Counted from the stretch's first letter, positions 21,562 to 35,200 are shown. The stretch: 64,000 nt of DNA from Phyllostachys edulis (GCA_036346405.1 CM070561.1:6884834-6948833); one strand, 5' to 3'. Notes: generated by a model from the letters alone, not told the origin. Numbers and translations are program-made.

Positions 21562-22422
21562 GTCCCCACACTGATGTTATCTTAAACATCAAGCTAATAA
21601 AGGGTGAGAATAAGATTATTTTTTCAAAATCCCATTATGTGGACAAGGTCCTAACCAGATTTAGATTCATGGACTGTAAGTCATCGGTCACACCCTATGA
21701 TCCAAATGTTAAGCTACATAAAAACACTGGACATGGAAAAGACCAGCTTAAATATTCTCAAATAATTGGATCCTTAATATATCTAACTAGTGCAACGAGA
21801 TCTAACATCTCATATGCTGTAAGCAGATTGAGTTGTTATACGTCTAATCCAGGAGATGATCATTGGATAGCACTAGAGATGGTACTTAGGTACCTAAAAG
21901 GGACCACAAACTTGGGAATACATTATTCTGGCCATCCGGCAGTCTTGGAAGGATTCAATTATTCTAACTGGATCAGTGACTCGGATAATATGAAGGCTAC
22001 GAGTGGCTATGTTTTCACTCTAGTAGGTGGAGCTGTTTCGTGGAAGTCTTCTAAACAGACTATCCTTACACGGGTCTACCATGGAGGCTGAGCTGGTAAT
22101 AGTAGACTCAGCGACTGTAGATGCAGAATGGATTAGAGAACTCCTTTATGACCTACATGTGCTGGAAAAGCCAATTCTAGCCATTTTAACCTACTACGAT
22201 AACCAAACCGTTCTGGTTAAGGCAAAGAGTAGGAAGGACAATATGAAGTCCTCAAAACATATAAAGAGACGACTTAAGTCAGTAAGGCATGCCAGAGAGA
22301 CGGGTGTTATTTCTGTGGAATACATCCAGTCTGAAAGGAACTTGGCAGATCCTTTCACCAAAGGAATAGCGTGGATGGTCATCCTTGCAGCGTCAAAGGG
22401 AATGGGGCTCATACCCTTGTAA
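21562..22422 (+). pseudogene. Ty1-copia RT C-terminus and RNase H fragment
   Basis: Plus strand. Motifs in order: IFSKSHYVDKVLTRFRFMD, TPYDPNVKL, YSQIIGSLIYLTSATRSNIS, LRYLKGTTNLGIHYSG, ATSGYVFTLVGGAVSWKSSK, then after a +1 frame change STMEAELVIVDSATVDAEW, YYDNQTVLVKA, SSKHIKRRLKSVR and NLADPFTKGI. These are the end of RT and the whole RNase H of a copia polyprotein. In RNase H an Asp in the GYVFTLVGG region and the Glu of STMEAE are kept. Everything upstream (gag, protease, integrase, RT palm) is missing; it may lie left of LTR A, outside the window. Dead fragment. Confidence 0.93.
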
Positions 22423-23160
22423 AGGCTCATATTGGTGGTAACTTATCCCAGTAGATCGGAGATCCTATGAACTAGACTCTAGGACAACAAACTGTGTGGG
22501 ATTAGAGATCACATCTAAAGGGTCCCATTAGCTGCAGTACTCTTTCTGTGTAGGAGGTTGAGCAATAGCTCTTAATGAATTCGAAACCTATATGGTATCA
22601 GGAATCATCCTACAGGATTCCCTAAAGAATTCACCAACTTGAGTATGATCGTGAGGTCACGATCAAAGGAAGATAAGGGTATACTTTCTTAAGTACTCAT
22701 TAGCTAGATATGGGGATATGATCATAACGTCCCAACCCGAGAGGGAAAAAGGCAAGCCACCTAGTACAGAATGTAACTTGGGCGAAAATTCTCACACCAA
22801 GGCATTGGATCAAGGCGAAGTCCTTCTTTGTCTGTACAAAGTCGTAGTCCTTGTTGCTAGACTTTGGGTTCAAACCCGCAAGGTACCCATCGTCGAACAT
22901 TTGTATATTAAACAAGACTTTGAACATCTTTTATCAAATTGATAAATTGGTTGGGATTGTTGGATATTTATGATGGCTATTTGGTAATTTCTCAATTAGA
23001 GAAAATAAGAAATAGATAAAGAAAAGGAAAAGGAGATGGATCCATCTATCATTGAGAAGAGCGGGAGGTAGAAAGCTGAAAACTTGGTCTTCAGCTTGAT
23101 CCACAGGGGGCAGTGCTAGGGACTGGGGATTTTTTCCCCTTCTTGCTAGCGGCGGCCCAA
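22423..23160 (+). repeat. 3' UTR and partial 3' LTR of the copia fragment
   Basis: Non-coding. The likely LTR start is TGTTGGATATTTATGATGG at 22958, after a short purine-rich run (GGTTGGGAT). The LTR end was not found: AT-rich LTR sequence changes to an unrelated GC-rich stretch near 23150. Confidence 0.5.
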
Positions 23161-23760
23161 GCGGTGGCTGCGGAAGGGCCGGGCGCTATGCGCGCTGGCC
23201 GTTGGCAGTGGTTGGCTCAGTGGGTTCCCCTCCTCCTATTCTAGTCTTGGCCGGGGACTTCTCCTTGACTCTCTTGTGCTCAGAAAAGTTAGCAGGTCTT
23301 CCTCCTTTTGATTGCTGCTTCTTCTTCTCTGTATGGTTTTCGATCTTGGGCCTTGGAGCTACTGCTATGCCTCCGTGTTTGTCTTGGGGCTGTTGGTAGT
23401 GAGATCTAGATCCTCCTTCTCTAGCACTTCCCATTCGGTTCCTTGCACCATCTCCCTGTTGAGGTCGGTGTGAGGATATTTGGGAGTTGTGCGATTGAGG
23501 CTTGGACCCAACTAGTTCGGGATTGATTTGGGCGAGAAGGTTGCGGCTCTTTGGTACTTGCTGTTCCTCAGGTGCATTCGGCCGGTGCTTCTCGGTTGTT
23601 CTTGTGAGGCATATCCCTAGTACCTCGGCTTCGTCTTTCGTTGCGTCCTAGATTGCGAAGATTGACATTGTTTCTTTGTCAACCTTGTCTGGTATTCATG
23701 GCACAGCGAGGCAATTGGTTTTTTTAGATAGCGCCATTTGACATCCTTGCCCGGTTCTTC
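23161..23760 (-). pseudogene. Unidentified degenerate coding relic
   Basis: On the minus strand an open frame (23434-23186) gives a basic, low-complexity peptide (PRPKIENHTEKKKQQSKGG, KRVKEKSPAKTRIGG). In other frames upstream, EWEVLEKEDLDLTTN and PKSIPN can be read. Base composition is higher in GC than the flanks. It could be the basic tail of a retroelement gag or ORF1, but I recognise no domain or zinc knuckle. Confidence 0.3.
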
Positions 23761-24269
23761 TCGGTGGCTTTGAGCCATGCGCATCGTGAGTATCGTTTAT
23801 TTCAATTTTGCATTACTGAGCATTGTGTGATGTGCTAGTCAATTACATTCTGTAATTTATTATAGTACTGGGAGACTTTGCATGTAATGTCAGTGGGCTC
23901 GATTTAAATGCTTAATGAGGATAATTTTCGTATACTCAAAATCTGAAGTTTTGTGGTCATATTCAATTAGTGAAGAGTATAGACAATAGTGGCGAGGAGG
24001 CTAAGATTTATCTTGAACACCCCGACGTCTGAGAGCAATAAACAAACCATTAAATTTGAGTATTATGTTGATTTTAATTGTCCTCATCTTCTATGTTTTG
24101 AGCATATTATCCTGTTTAAATAACATGGAGGATTTACATATTTATATGTTATTTTTTTCATTTAAATACTGCTAGAAATATGTTTTAATTATTATTAATG
24201 CACCTAGAATTAATTCTGAATATTTGCTAAAACTGTCAATTTTACAACACTATCCCCCTCGCAATGGCA
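23761..24269. other. AT-rich intergenic stretch
   Basis: No ORF, repeat or regulatory element recognised. It is probably 3' flank of the P450 pseudogene. Confidence 0.5.
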
Positions 24270-24540
24270 CGCGCACCGCATGGATGAGCAGGAGGTTGGA
24301 GGTTGGAGCGCCGCCTAGTCATGACCCCCAGCGCCTCCGTTGTGTCTAGCTCGCGCGGGCTCCATGCCGTTCGGTAGCCCCCAATCGAAGTCGTACAGTA
24401 GGCTAGCGAGCACGAGCTCCATGTTCACCAACCCAAACGCCATTCTTGGGCATATCCGTCGTCCGATGCCAAATGGTATGTACTCAAAGTCTATCCCCTT
24501 GAAGTCAACGCTGCTATTCTCAAACCTCTCTGGCACGAAC

Positions 24541-26060
24541 TGAAGGGATACGAGTAAGCTACACTAGCTGGAAATTCAAAAATTTTACCACGTAAACCAG
24601 GAAGCCATGCAAGCAAGAGATCATAGATCATTACCACTAGACATGCAATGCAACGGAAGAAGAGTTTGAGCAGCTTGATTCAATGTCGAGCGCATCCATG
24701 TAGTGGTCGTAGTCGATCGTCCAACGTCCTCGGCACCGATCGTCTCCTCCAGCAACCTATCATGTTCCTTGCGTAGATCGTGGATTGTCCTTGATCAGCG
24801 CAGCAATGTCTCTACAGTATCCAGACATTCAGGGGTGGAACGCCCGCACGCTGGTGTGCTAACACCAATGTGCACGGTAGAGCCTTCGGGGAGATGATGG
24901 TTAGGGTTTCGGTGGAGCAACTCATACGTCCCAACAGTCCCATACACCCTATTATAAATATCACATAACAAATCCTATCCAAACTCGTTTGTTTCGACCC
25001 GTTAAGTGTGTGACCCTGTAGGTTCATGCATAATCAGTTGTGACTCAGAAACTCCTTTCCGACCATAAGTCGCTAGCGGTTCCTAGTAGGACATAATGAT
25101 TCTCGAATACATATAAATATTATATCGGATGAACCTTATACAATATGATCTGGAACCAGGTCCTTATCACTTATGACCAGCTCATATCTCCATACGACCA
25201 GTTCATATTTAGTTATGACTAGTTCGTAACTCCTTACGACCAGTTAGTGATTATGTCCGACCAATTTACGACCAGTCTGTATCTCTATACGACCAGTTCG
25301 TATCTGGTCGGACTGAACGATCTGCTTGCGTATTCTTTATATGCCTCACGATATCTAGTTGAACTCTAGGTGAGATATGTGTCATCCATGAACGGTTCAA
25401 TACTTTCTCGATCTAGTGATGGATAACTTCATGTGGTTAACTCTTCAGCCACTAGTGGCACGGCCATGCACTTTCTTTATCCGACCACATCGGGGGGGCC
25501 CGAGATATCTCTCCTGTTATGTTAGGAGGGACAAATCTCATATCTGACCAGTCACATCCTTCCGCATGTTTCATAACATACTCGAAAGCTACTTTTATAA
25601 CTACCCAATTACGGTGTAGTGTTTGGCAACCCCTAAGTGTATTATTACACATGTAGGAAACCATGTTGATCTCAGGTCTAAGGATTATACATCATCATTG
25701 CTTGAAACCAACTGATGACACGCAAAATCATAATAATCTCAATAGTGTCTCAAGGTAGGTCAACCCAACACTATGTTCTCTAACACGCGTTCACATTATT
25801 GATTCGATATCCCCATATCTGTGACCGGTGAAACATGACCATCAATCAATACATGTGCGGGTCAATAATTCACTTTGTCCCGACCAAGGATACATTTAGA
25901 ATGACATCATATAAGTTAAAGAGCTTCACCAACATGTCACATACTTGTTAATCTTTATAAATAATAATTCATCTAAGGAACATAATAACATTTATTCTAT
26001 AATTCATAAACATAGACGTGATACAATCATCTCTATGATTGTCTCTAGGGCATTTCACCA
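24541..26060 (-). repeat. BARE/Angela-like copia LTR inserted in P450 exon 2
   Basis: In minus orientation it begins TGGTGAAATGCCCTAGAG, close to the start of cereal BARE/WIS/Angela LTRs (ATGCCCTAGAGGCAATAAT), and ends near GTATCCCTTCA at the P450 junction QFVPERF. Length about 1.5 kb with no internal coding sequence, so it is probably a solo LTR. No clear target duplication was found. The interior (25165-25310) has several imperfect copies of TACGACCAGTTCGTATCT. Confidence 0.65.
25165..25310. repeat. Imperfect tandem repeats TACGACCAGTTCGTATCT
   Basis: Five to six degenerate units within the BARE/Angela-like LTR. Confidence 0.65.
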
Positions 26061-26523
26061 CGTCCTAGTGCCTCGGGTCCCTGCCAATCGCCCAAGCATT
26101 GACGAGCACCATGGCCCCCACCGGCACATCGAACCCAAGGGCTCGACATGGGCTCCAGCACTCCCGTGGCAGTAGCAGCGCCAACGGAGGGTGCAGCCGG
26201 AGCGCCTCCTTGATGACAAGGTGAAAGTAGTGCAGATTGCTCTCCTATGTGGCATTGTCCTATCCATTGAGGGCTCGTCGAAACCTCCTCCTGCACCTTA
26301 TGCATCACTCTCGGGTTCCTCGGGAGCTCAGGCATTATCCAATGTAGCGTCATCGCCGTTTCGCTACTCACCCCAAAGATATCCTGTAGGAAACAGACAA
26401 AAAGATTATCTGTGGTCTATGCAAAGATGTAGGAATGTCGGACCGGGGAGTAACACTCCCAAATCCTCTGTGTATTCTACACTAGTCCCTAGAACAGTAG
26501 CTAATGTACACAATAAACAAATA

Positions 26524-29500
26524 TGGTAACATCCATAATTCACACAACTTTTTAAATAAATATCAGAGTTTATTACAAGAAAGGCTTACAAGCGAACAAT
26601 AAAGAATACAAATAAAGAGCTAACAAAAGTAGTAGAGCCCAAATTAATCGCCACAGAAATCGATCGATAGCGGCCTAGTTGTCAAGATCCACACCTGTAG
26701 CAAAGTCCTTCTCCTCTGATCAACATTTTATTAAGCAAGGGTGAGTACAAAAATGTACTCCACAAGTTACACCCAGAACAGAATTAATGCATGCATGGAT
26801 ATTATCAAAGGGATGCTTATATGGTTATTTGTGCAAAAGCAATGTTTGGCATTTAAAATATATTTACTAAGTTCGAAAGCAATTATACTATATCGAAAAT
26901 TCTTTGATTTTAAATTGTCAAGTTAGTGCAAGATGCACTTTTGGTGAATAACTAACCCCCTTACACCAAGGCTTTTTGCCCAATTTCCCATATGGAATAA
27001 ACATCCATCAAATCATTTTTGCCAAACCATTTTTAAAACAAAACCTTAGTCTAATCCGCGAAAGGCTTTGTTCAGTATGTCCATGACCGTGGACATGGCT
27101 ATTCAAATAGATTTACACTCTGCAAAGGTTGTACAACTTTGCCCACAAGGGATAATCATCTTATGATGCTCGTCTGACATACTTTCGTAGGTCTGCAACT
27201 AAGTGATTATCACAAAGCCTTTACAATGTGTCCATCCCAATGTAGTTATGTCTGCTAAGGTTTCACTTCCTTTGGATTGAACCATCCGCCGGAAGCCCCT
27301 TCTTGCGTCATGTGGGAATAAATAAAAGTAGGTCATTCTGACACCACACAATCAGATGGCACAACCACAATGAAACGTTGCAAATTAGTTAGCTAGGTCT
27401 GTCCCACTCTAGACTTCGGGTAGTACGGAAAGGCTTTACAATCCGCAGCTCGCAAACCGATCCTTAACTGATTGAGCGACTTCCAAAAGTAACCCCTGGG
27501 TCTCGACCATTTACTGAGATGAGACCGTGCATAAACTTGCACCCACCAACTATCCATTTCGCCCAAATCTAAACCATTTTTATTTTATTTCACTTTTCAA
27601 ATCCTTTGCAAATTTCTATGGCATAACAATGACATAGACTCATTTTTAAATCCATAGTTGAATCTTTGGCTAAAACTCCCAAATTGAACATTTTTGGTGT
27701 ATGCATGACTATGTGTATAATTTTTCCAAAGGTTCCTAGTTCATGTTATTGCATCAACTAGGTTTTCATCTAAAGTGACAAGTATGTTTGTTTCAATGTT
27801 AAGATTGGCTCTACAATGGAATTAGTAATAACTATAATTTTCAAACAGGAATTTAAATTGAATTGAATATAAATAAGCATACAGTAATACTTTAAAAAAG
27901 AATATAAATAATTTAAAACACTAGGATTCAAATATGATCAAATATGTAACTTGCCTTGCTCAAATAATTTTTGTCCTGAAACAGCATTGAAATTTGACTC
28001 TCCGAAGTCGTTGAAATCTATACACGAAAATAAGCCAAATTCAAAAAAAATAATAAACTCCAAATTAAATAATTTAGGTTCTCGGAGATATATATTGAAT
28101 TTAGATGAATTTAAAATTTTGAATCACTTGAATCGGAGCTTGAACGAAGGAGAACGGACTCTCGGAAGATTGAATTTCTCATGAAATGATAGAATTGGAT
28201 TTTTTAGAAATTTAAGGAAATTGTTTTTCTAAAGGAAAAATAATTTATTTTGTCAGCATGACATCAGCGAGGGAATTCCATTTTCGGCCAAAATTATTTT
28301 CCAAAAGAAAATTGATTTGAGTCAATGACATGTGGGCCCAGTTCTATAGACCTGGTCCACAAAATTTGCCATGGTCCACGGTGGACCGGGTGTGTGGCAC
28401 ATGTGGCTTGCCATGTAAGCAGCCACGTGGTCTGCCACATGGCAACAACACAAGCATTTGCGTTGAGGTGGCGCCAGGTGGTGACGATGTGGCGGTGGCG
28501 CGTGGGGACCAAAGGTCTCCGGCGTTTGGCGGCGCAGCGGTCGGTGGTGAGGTGCGCAAAAGGGAGAGGAGGAGGCGGGGAGTCGAGTGCCCTTACCCGG
28601 GTTGTCAGAGATGAACGGGGGCGGGTGACAGCGAGGAAGGAACGAGGGCGCGGTGCAGGCTTGCGACGGCGCGGTGCTTCGACGAGGAGAGTGCGAGCAC
28701 GGCGTAGAACACGGCACGACGAAGCCATAGGTGTGGTCGATGGTGGCGGGGCGTTGTCGATGACGGTGCTAATGGCGGCAGAGGAGCTTGCGGCCGACGG
28801 CGAGAAATCTCAAAATCCAACAAGGAGAGGAAGAGAGGGGCGAAGATTTGGGGAAGAGAATGAGGGAGAAGATGGGCACCTCATGCTCTCTTTTATAGGG
28901 CGGAGGAGGCCGGAGGGGGGAGATCGTGGGCGTGGTCGTTACACGTCGGCGCGATGGCGAGTAAATGCGGCGTAAAGGCGAGTAAAAGAGGGGGTGATGG
29001 CCAGAATGAAGGCGGCGAGGGAGTGGGGCTTCATTTTCCATGAATGCATGAGAAAAACGGAAGAAACGGGCAGCAATCAAGAGCTTGGGCATGCGGCAAT
29101 GGCGGCGGTGCGGGGGGAAGAAGAAAGAGTTAGGAAGAAGAAGGTCTGACAGACGGGCCCAGGCGGCAGTGAGAGGAAGAAAGGGAGAGGGAGGTGGATG
29201 GCGGGCCAGGCGTGGGAGGTAGGAAAAAGGGGCCGGGTGAGGGAGATTAGACCCAAATGAAAATTCTAGATTTTTATTGTTTTTCAAATTATAGAAATTG
29301 CAAGAAATCCAAAAGGATTTTTATAAAATAGCAAATAGAGTTCAAAAATTATAGACAAAATAATAGAAATTCCCTGAATTATTTTGAACTTAATAAAATA
29401 AATTCTAACTTAAAGTTGGCTTTTATTTTTGCACATAAATTATTTTAAATTTCTGGAAAATAGGAAAAACCTTTTAAAATCCAGAAAACTTAAGAAATTA

Positions 29501-29680
29501 ATTAAAATTTTATTTTTCACTTTAAATCCAAGAAAATCCCAAAAACTCAATAAATTCATTGTTGACTTTTAGAATCTAGGAATTTCAAAAAAGCAAGAAA
29601 ATTATTTTACAACTCAAAAATCCAATAAAATACTAACTTTATTAATTTTATTTTTTGTAACAAAACTTTAGGATGTTACA
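26524..29680 (-). repeat. Solo gypsy LTR B (about 3.16 kb) in the P450 intron
   Basis: In minus orientation it starts TGTAACATCC (29680) and ends GGATGTTACCA (26524). It shares blocks with LTRs A, C and D, including a TATA-like CTATAAAAGAG near 28890-28900. No gag/pol or primer site is inside, so it is read as a solo LTR. A GC-rich segment (28300-29290) has overlapping open frames on both strands, but the frames do not resemble proteins. The flanking pentamers AAATA and CGGAA do not match, so the target duplication is lost or the ends are a little off. Confidence 0.8.
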
Positions 29681-29831
29681 CGGAAGCAAAATTTTCCATT
29701 GTAGAGAAAGCTTACAATGATCACGGCCTTAATGTTGTCGGTTGTTAGTGGGGATTTAGCTCGTCCTCCATCTGGATTCTCAAGAGCACGCCAAGGAAGT
29801 CCTCCTCCTCGTCGCTGGTGGCTCTGTTGTC

Positions 29832-30058
29832 TGTTAACATATATGAAGTAACACAGATATGAATTCGTATGTATATCATATTCGTATTCATATACGATTC
29901 TTTCTAATCTCCTTGTACATCATGGTTATCAAACCAAGTCTAACTTTGTAAATCTTGTAGCTCATCCGACAACTTTGTTTGTCTGTATAAAGCAATGTCA
30001 TGCGTGCGTTTGTGTCATGCAAGCTATTCATCAATAAAGCTCTGTATTTTCTTTCACA
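29832..30058 (+). repeat. 5' LTR of the P450-inserted copia element (227 bp)
   Basis: TGTTAACATATATGAAG ... CTGTATTTTCTTTCACA, followed directly by the primer site TGGTATCAGATCC. Contains GTATAAAGC (TATA-like) near 29977. Confidence 0.93.
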
Positions 30059-30091
30059 TGGTATCAGATCCTTCCTATTCTACCTCTCATC

Positions 30092-30910
30092 ATGTCTGGA
30101 TCTAGCTCCGCTGGTTCTCTATCCTGCAGTGCTGTAGCAATGACTTCCTCGTCAACGATGCTCGCCTCAGCCGGTCTACTTCCATCTCCATCATCCAACC
30201 ACCTTGTCAACGTGAAGCTCGACTGGGAGAACTATCTTCTCTAGAAAGCTCAACTATTTCCATTCCTGCAAGGACAACAACTACTCGACTATGTCGACAA
30301 GATGCGCCAAGTACCAAATCCAGCGTATCAACTCTGGATCCAGCAGGACCAACTTGTGTTGGGTACACTTCTGTCTACTATTTCTCCAGAAGTTCTTGCA
30401 CAAGTTGTGTTCCTCTCTACGTCGGCCGAACTTTCAAATGCATGCTGCTTGCCAACACCCGCAAGAACGAGATGACTGCCGCTGAATACTTTGCCAAGAT
30501 GAAGACTCTTGTAGATTCAATGACATCAGTAGGATAGCCACTGTAAGATGAAGAATTAATCTCTTATTTACTTGTAGGATTGGATTCTGACTACAATCTG
30601 CTGGTCACCTCAATTACAACCAGAGTAGATACAATGAGCCTCAATGACGTCTACACCCATCTTCTTTCCTTCGAGATGAGACTTGACATTCAAAGCTCAG
30701 GTTTTTAGGTTCCAGGTGCTTCGGCCAATGCTACCATGCGTGGTGGTAGAGGAGGCCGGGGTCGAGGACGTGGAAGAAGAGGATGCCGTGACAATCGTGA
30801 TCGTTAAGGTGATGGTCCTAGGAACTCCAACAGCAACAGCAATTCCAATCGACCCATGTGTCAAGTCTACGGGAAGTATGACCACATCACCCTCAAGTGC
30901 TATCATTGAT
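30092..30910 (+). pseudogene. Copia gag
   Basis: Starts MSGSSSAGSLSCSA at 30092. Recognisable pieces are HLVNVKLDWENYLL, MRQVPNPAYQLWIQQDQLVL and LSTISPEVLAQVVF, typical of the copia gag helical domain. An Arg/Gly-rich patch (about 30735-30785) precedes MCQVYGKYDHITLKCYH, the zinc knuckle with its first Cys pair altered. Many stops and frameshifts. Gag would have packaged the element RNA. Confidence 0.85.
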
Positions 30911-32265
30911 TTGATCATTCATATCAAGCCAATGATACTCGTGTTGCAGCAACGGTAACAACATCCTACAATGTCGACACCAATTGGTACACTAATACGG
31001 GTGTGACGGATCATATCACAAGTGGCCTCGACAGATTAGCCATGCACCAAAAGTACCATGGCAAGGATAAAGTACAGACGACCAATGGCTCAGGTATGTT
31101 TATTAGCCATGTCGGTCACTCAAAAATCAAAACCCCTAGCAAAGAATTGCACCTTAACAATGTTCTACGTGTTCCAAAAAATCTAAAAATCTTTTGTCTG
31201 TTCATCGTCTTGCCACTGAGAATAATCTTTTCTTTGAATTCCACCCTAACTATTCTCTCATCAAGGATCGACCAACGAGGAAAGTTCTTCTACAAGGAAA
31301 ATGTGAAGGAGGCCTTTACCCCCTTCACCCAGCTCGACATCCTCTAGAAAAGGTCTTTCAGCTGTTAGGGTTACTCAATAAAAGTGGCATGATCGCTTAG
31401 GACATCCTTCTTTTTCCATCGTTCAACAAGTTGTTAGGTCAAATCAGTTACCTTGCTTAGATATATCCAATACAGTGTAGGTTTGTGATGCTTATCCACA
31501 AGCAAAAGTCATCAATTGCCCTATTCAAATTCTTCTAGTATTTCATCTTCTCCTTTAGAGCTTGTTTTCTCCAATGTATGGGGGCTAGCCCTTCTTCTAT
31601 TGGAGGATTTAAATACTATTTGAGTTTTATTGATTACTATAGTAAATTTACTTGGATATATCTCTTGAAAAATAAGGCTGATGTCTTACGTATCTTTGTC
31701 CAATTCCAACAACATGTTGACCGTATTCTTGCCAAAAGAAACATTACCATGCAGACTGATTGGGGTGGTGAGTATAAAAAATAGCATAGTTTCTTCAATC
31801 AAATTAGTTTAACTCATCAAGTTGCTTGTCCCTATGCGCATCAACAAAATGATGCCGCTGAAAGAAAGCGTTGGCCTATCGTCGAAGTAGGATTATCTCT
31901 CCTTGCTCATGCCTCCATACAAATAAAATTCTAGGATTCAGCTTTTCAAACCACAACATTTCTCATCAATCGTCTCCCTAGCAAGATTATTAATTTTTCC
32001 ACTCCTCTAGAACGACTTCTTGGGAATAAACCATATTACACCTTTCTTAAAACCTTCAGTTGTGCTTGTTGACCAAACCTTCGACCACACAACCAATGCA
32101 AGCTTCAATTTTGATCAAAACGATGTGTTTTTCTTGGTTATAGTCCCTTACACAAAGGATATAAGTGTCTTTGTGTATCCACATGTCGTATCTATATCTC
32201 TAGGGATGTCATTTTTGATGAGTTAGTTTTTCCTTTTTCCATTGATTCTTCCTCAAAAGATATAT
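30911..32265 (+). pseudogene. Copia protease and integrase (5' half of pol)
   Basis: WYTNTGVTDHITSGLDRLA marks the aspartic protease, with Asn where the catalytic Asp of DTGATDH is expected. Then come KELHLNNVLRVPKNLK, the integrase zinc region, and the core: GGFKYYLSFIDYYSKFTWIY, LKNKADVLRIFVQFQQ and TMQTDWGGEY (first and second acidic residues). The region with the third acidic residue reads HQQNDAAERK near 31845. Coding ends at DELVFPFSIDSSSKDI where LTR C interrupts it. Several frameshifts. Confidence 0.88.
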
Positions 32266-35200
32266 TATAACATCCTAATTTTTTGAGTTTCAAAACCTTT
32301 TTAAGCAGTTTAGTCCTTTGGGAAAAATTCACCAATTTTGTTTGAATTTAATAAAGCTTAAATAGGACTTTGAAATGTCAAAACAATTTAATGTGATTAA
32401 TATAAATATCAATTAATTCCAAAATTATTTTATTTGAGTTCTTTGTGCTTGGAAATATTTTTTAGATTTTTCTGGAATTTTTTCGAGTTCATTTGCTATT
32501 TTTAATTTGCCATTTGGATTTTCTGGTATTTATAAAATACAAAAACTATTGTAAATCTTAGGAAATCCTTTGGGCCAAATTCCTTTTGCCCCGGCCCATT
32601 TCTCCCGCTTCCGGCCTATTTCCAGGTGCGGCCCGCTTTCCTCTCTCTCCCGCTCGCTCGCGCCCTTGGCCACACCTGTGAGTCGCACATGTGGTGTATG
32701 CGACGCAAACTCACCCTAGCCATTGTCGCTGACTTGTGGGCCCCACTGACACACTGCTCATCGTCCCCGACTCGGTTATGATTTGGACTCCGCCGTCGCT
32801 CGGATTTCTTGGTGTTCATGCTAGGAATTCTCCCGGCCACCGTACTATAAAGGGGGAGGTAGCTCTTGGCCTCCGCATCCCAACTGCACCGACGTCACTC
32901 GAAATCCCAAGCCCTAGCTGCCGGAATCGCACGGAGAAGAAAAGCTATCGTCGAAACCCTCGTCATCATGTTCCTCCGCCGTCAGTGCACCTCGATCCTT
33001 ATCGTCACCACCATCAGGATCGCAAGGAGTAGATCTACATCGTTGTCACCTCGACTTAACTGGAATGCAATTTTTGTTGATGATTGTGCGCCTCTGCCGC
33101 TTCGACCTCACTGCTGACCAACTCCATCATGCCCTTGCGTCTGTGAGTGCACCATCGAGTTCGCTGTCGCACAAGCTACCTAACGAGAACCTCCACTTGC
33201 TTTGTCATGGCCCGAAACGCTGGCGATCATAGGTCCCCAAGCCACGCCGTCGTCGAGCTGACGTGAAGACCAGGTGTCAGCCACGTGTTTGCCATGTCAT
33301 CATCCATGTCAGCTTCATGTAGTCCACCACGTCAATGTCGTATCAGCCTTACCCGCAACCGCATTAGAACCAATCCACGTGGACTTGGTCCACGGTAGAC
33401 CTAGTCTCTGACATGTGCACCCCACATGTCAGTCCACTCTTCCATGCACCCGTGAGCCATATACAAGTAGACCAAAGCCATGGACACGGTCCATAGACTG
33501 AGGGTCCCACCTGTCAGCCTCTATTCCCTATTTTGTGGATTTTCTTTTAATTCTAAAATTCATTGCTAACATCATGTTGATGCAATATTTCAGAATTTCC
33601 TTTAGAAAGAAAATTTTGAAAATTTGAAATAGTATTTTCTCTCTTTTTCTTAGATTTAAACCTTCCAAGAGCATGTTCTTCCTCATACAAACTCCAATTG
33701 AGCTCATTCAAGTTTCTAAATTCGCCTAAATTCAATACCTACCTTCCTGAGATTTTTATTTAATTTTTAGAGTTTATTTGTTGCTCTGTTTTATATTTAT
33801 TTGGGTTTTCGCTTTCGTTGACAAGTATACGTTGCTACCTCGGGAGTTTTCGAGGAAGGAGGAGTTGATCAAGCTCAAGAATAGTACCAGGACTTGTTTC
33901 AAGGCAAGTTGTATCTTTGACCATGTTGAACCCAGTTTTTCCAAAACTACTTTGATTCAAACTATTGCAAGTTATTTCAATTATTTAATTCTTTGAATGC
34001 TTTGGGATTAGCTACCTACTTGTTTACATCCACCTTGCTCATTGTATTACCATGATCTTTTGTCACCTTAGTTTGGTTAATTATTAGTTGGTATCATTAT
34101 AGCACCGACGTGGGTTGGCTAGGCACGAATAGTCTGCTTAGCCATGCAACGGGTTATTGATACTATTTTGAGTTGTAAAACTAAATTTGACTAAGTGAAT
34201 ATGGAATACTTTATGGAAAGTTATGTGCAGTATGTTGCCACTCGTTGATGGCATGTGTTGCATTTAACCAACAGGGTGGGAAAAGATTTAGACTGAGACA
34301 AGTGGATGGAATTGTGATATGGTGGAGCTGTGTGCGTTTGGAAAAATATGAATGTGGTAATTGAAAGTAGATTGGCAATCTTGCCTTGGTCAATTAAGGA
34401 CTTAACTTTGTGCACCATTGAACTGAGCCATAACTGTACGACCACATGCCTGGTATGGGACAAGCTAACTTAATAAGTTACATATTCTTGATATTGATTG
34501 CTCAGGCAGATAGGTTATGCTGTATGCCAAGGTGGAGATGTGATTCTGTCTATTTGGTGATTCACATTTATGAGTAGTTCGTTGTGTCCAGGTCCAACGG
34601 TGTGCGACGGGCCAACAACCTATGTGGGGGTTTGGTGTCGTCAGTATGCATAACGGGAGGATCAATTGTTAAGATGAAGTTTCAGAAAGATTTTGTTATG
34701 ATTGGTACTAGCTACACTAGTTATATCTTGTGAGTAAAGTGTACAACATCTGTAGAGTGTTAATCAATCTATTTGAATAACCACGTCCGTGGTCATGGAC
34801 ATACTCGAGGATTTCACACAAGGAGTAGATTTTAATAAAAACACTTGGGAAGGGGCAGTCGTTTGATTAAACTCATGTTGCTGTGTGAAAGAAACTGATT
34901 AGGATTTGTGTTTTGTGTGAAAATAATTGTTAAACCATTATTGTTTATTTGTTTTAAATCATGATTTCAATCTATTATTCGTATTCAATTGCAAGTGTTG
35001 CTTTTTTTTTTTGCAAAATAACCATAGAAGTCATTTTCTTGGAATAAGCCATCATCTATAATTGCATTATGTGGTACAACTTGTTGAGTACTTGGAGTAC
35101 TCATTCTTGCTGCAATCATTCAGCTGAAGTGGTGGAGTCTTCGCTTGCTTTCGAGGAGAGTGATCGCTAGGTCTTGATCCTAGTCGGTTGTTTGTGGCAA

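Noticed and set aside
28294..29287. Several long open frames in GC-rich DNA of LTR B, both strands
   Set aside because: Lie within a solo LTR, are Pro/Arg low-complexity, and overlap on both strands with no domain.
26524..29680. TGTAACATCC / GGATGTTACCA ends as terminal inverted repeats of a DNA transposon
   Set aside because: Sequence blocks are shared with LTR C, which has a 5-bp duplication and TATA box; the ends are palindromic LTR termini.
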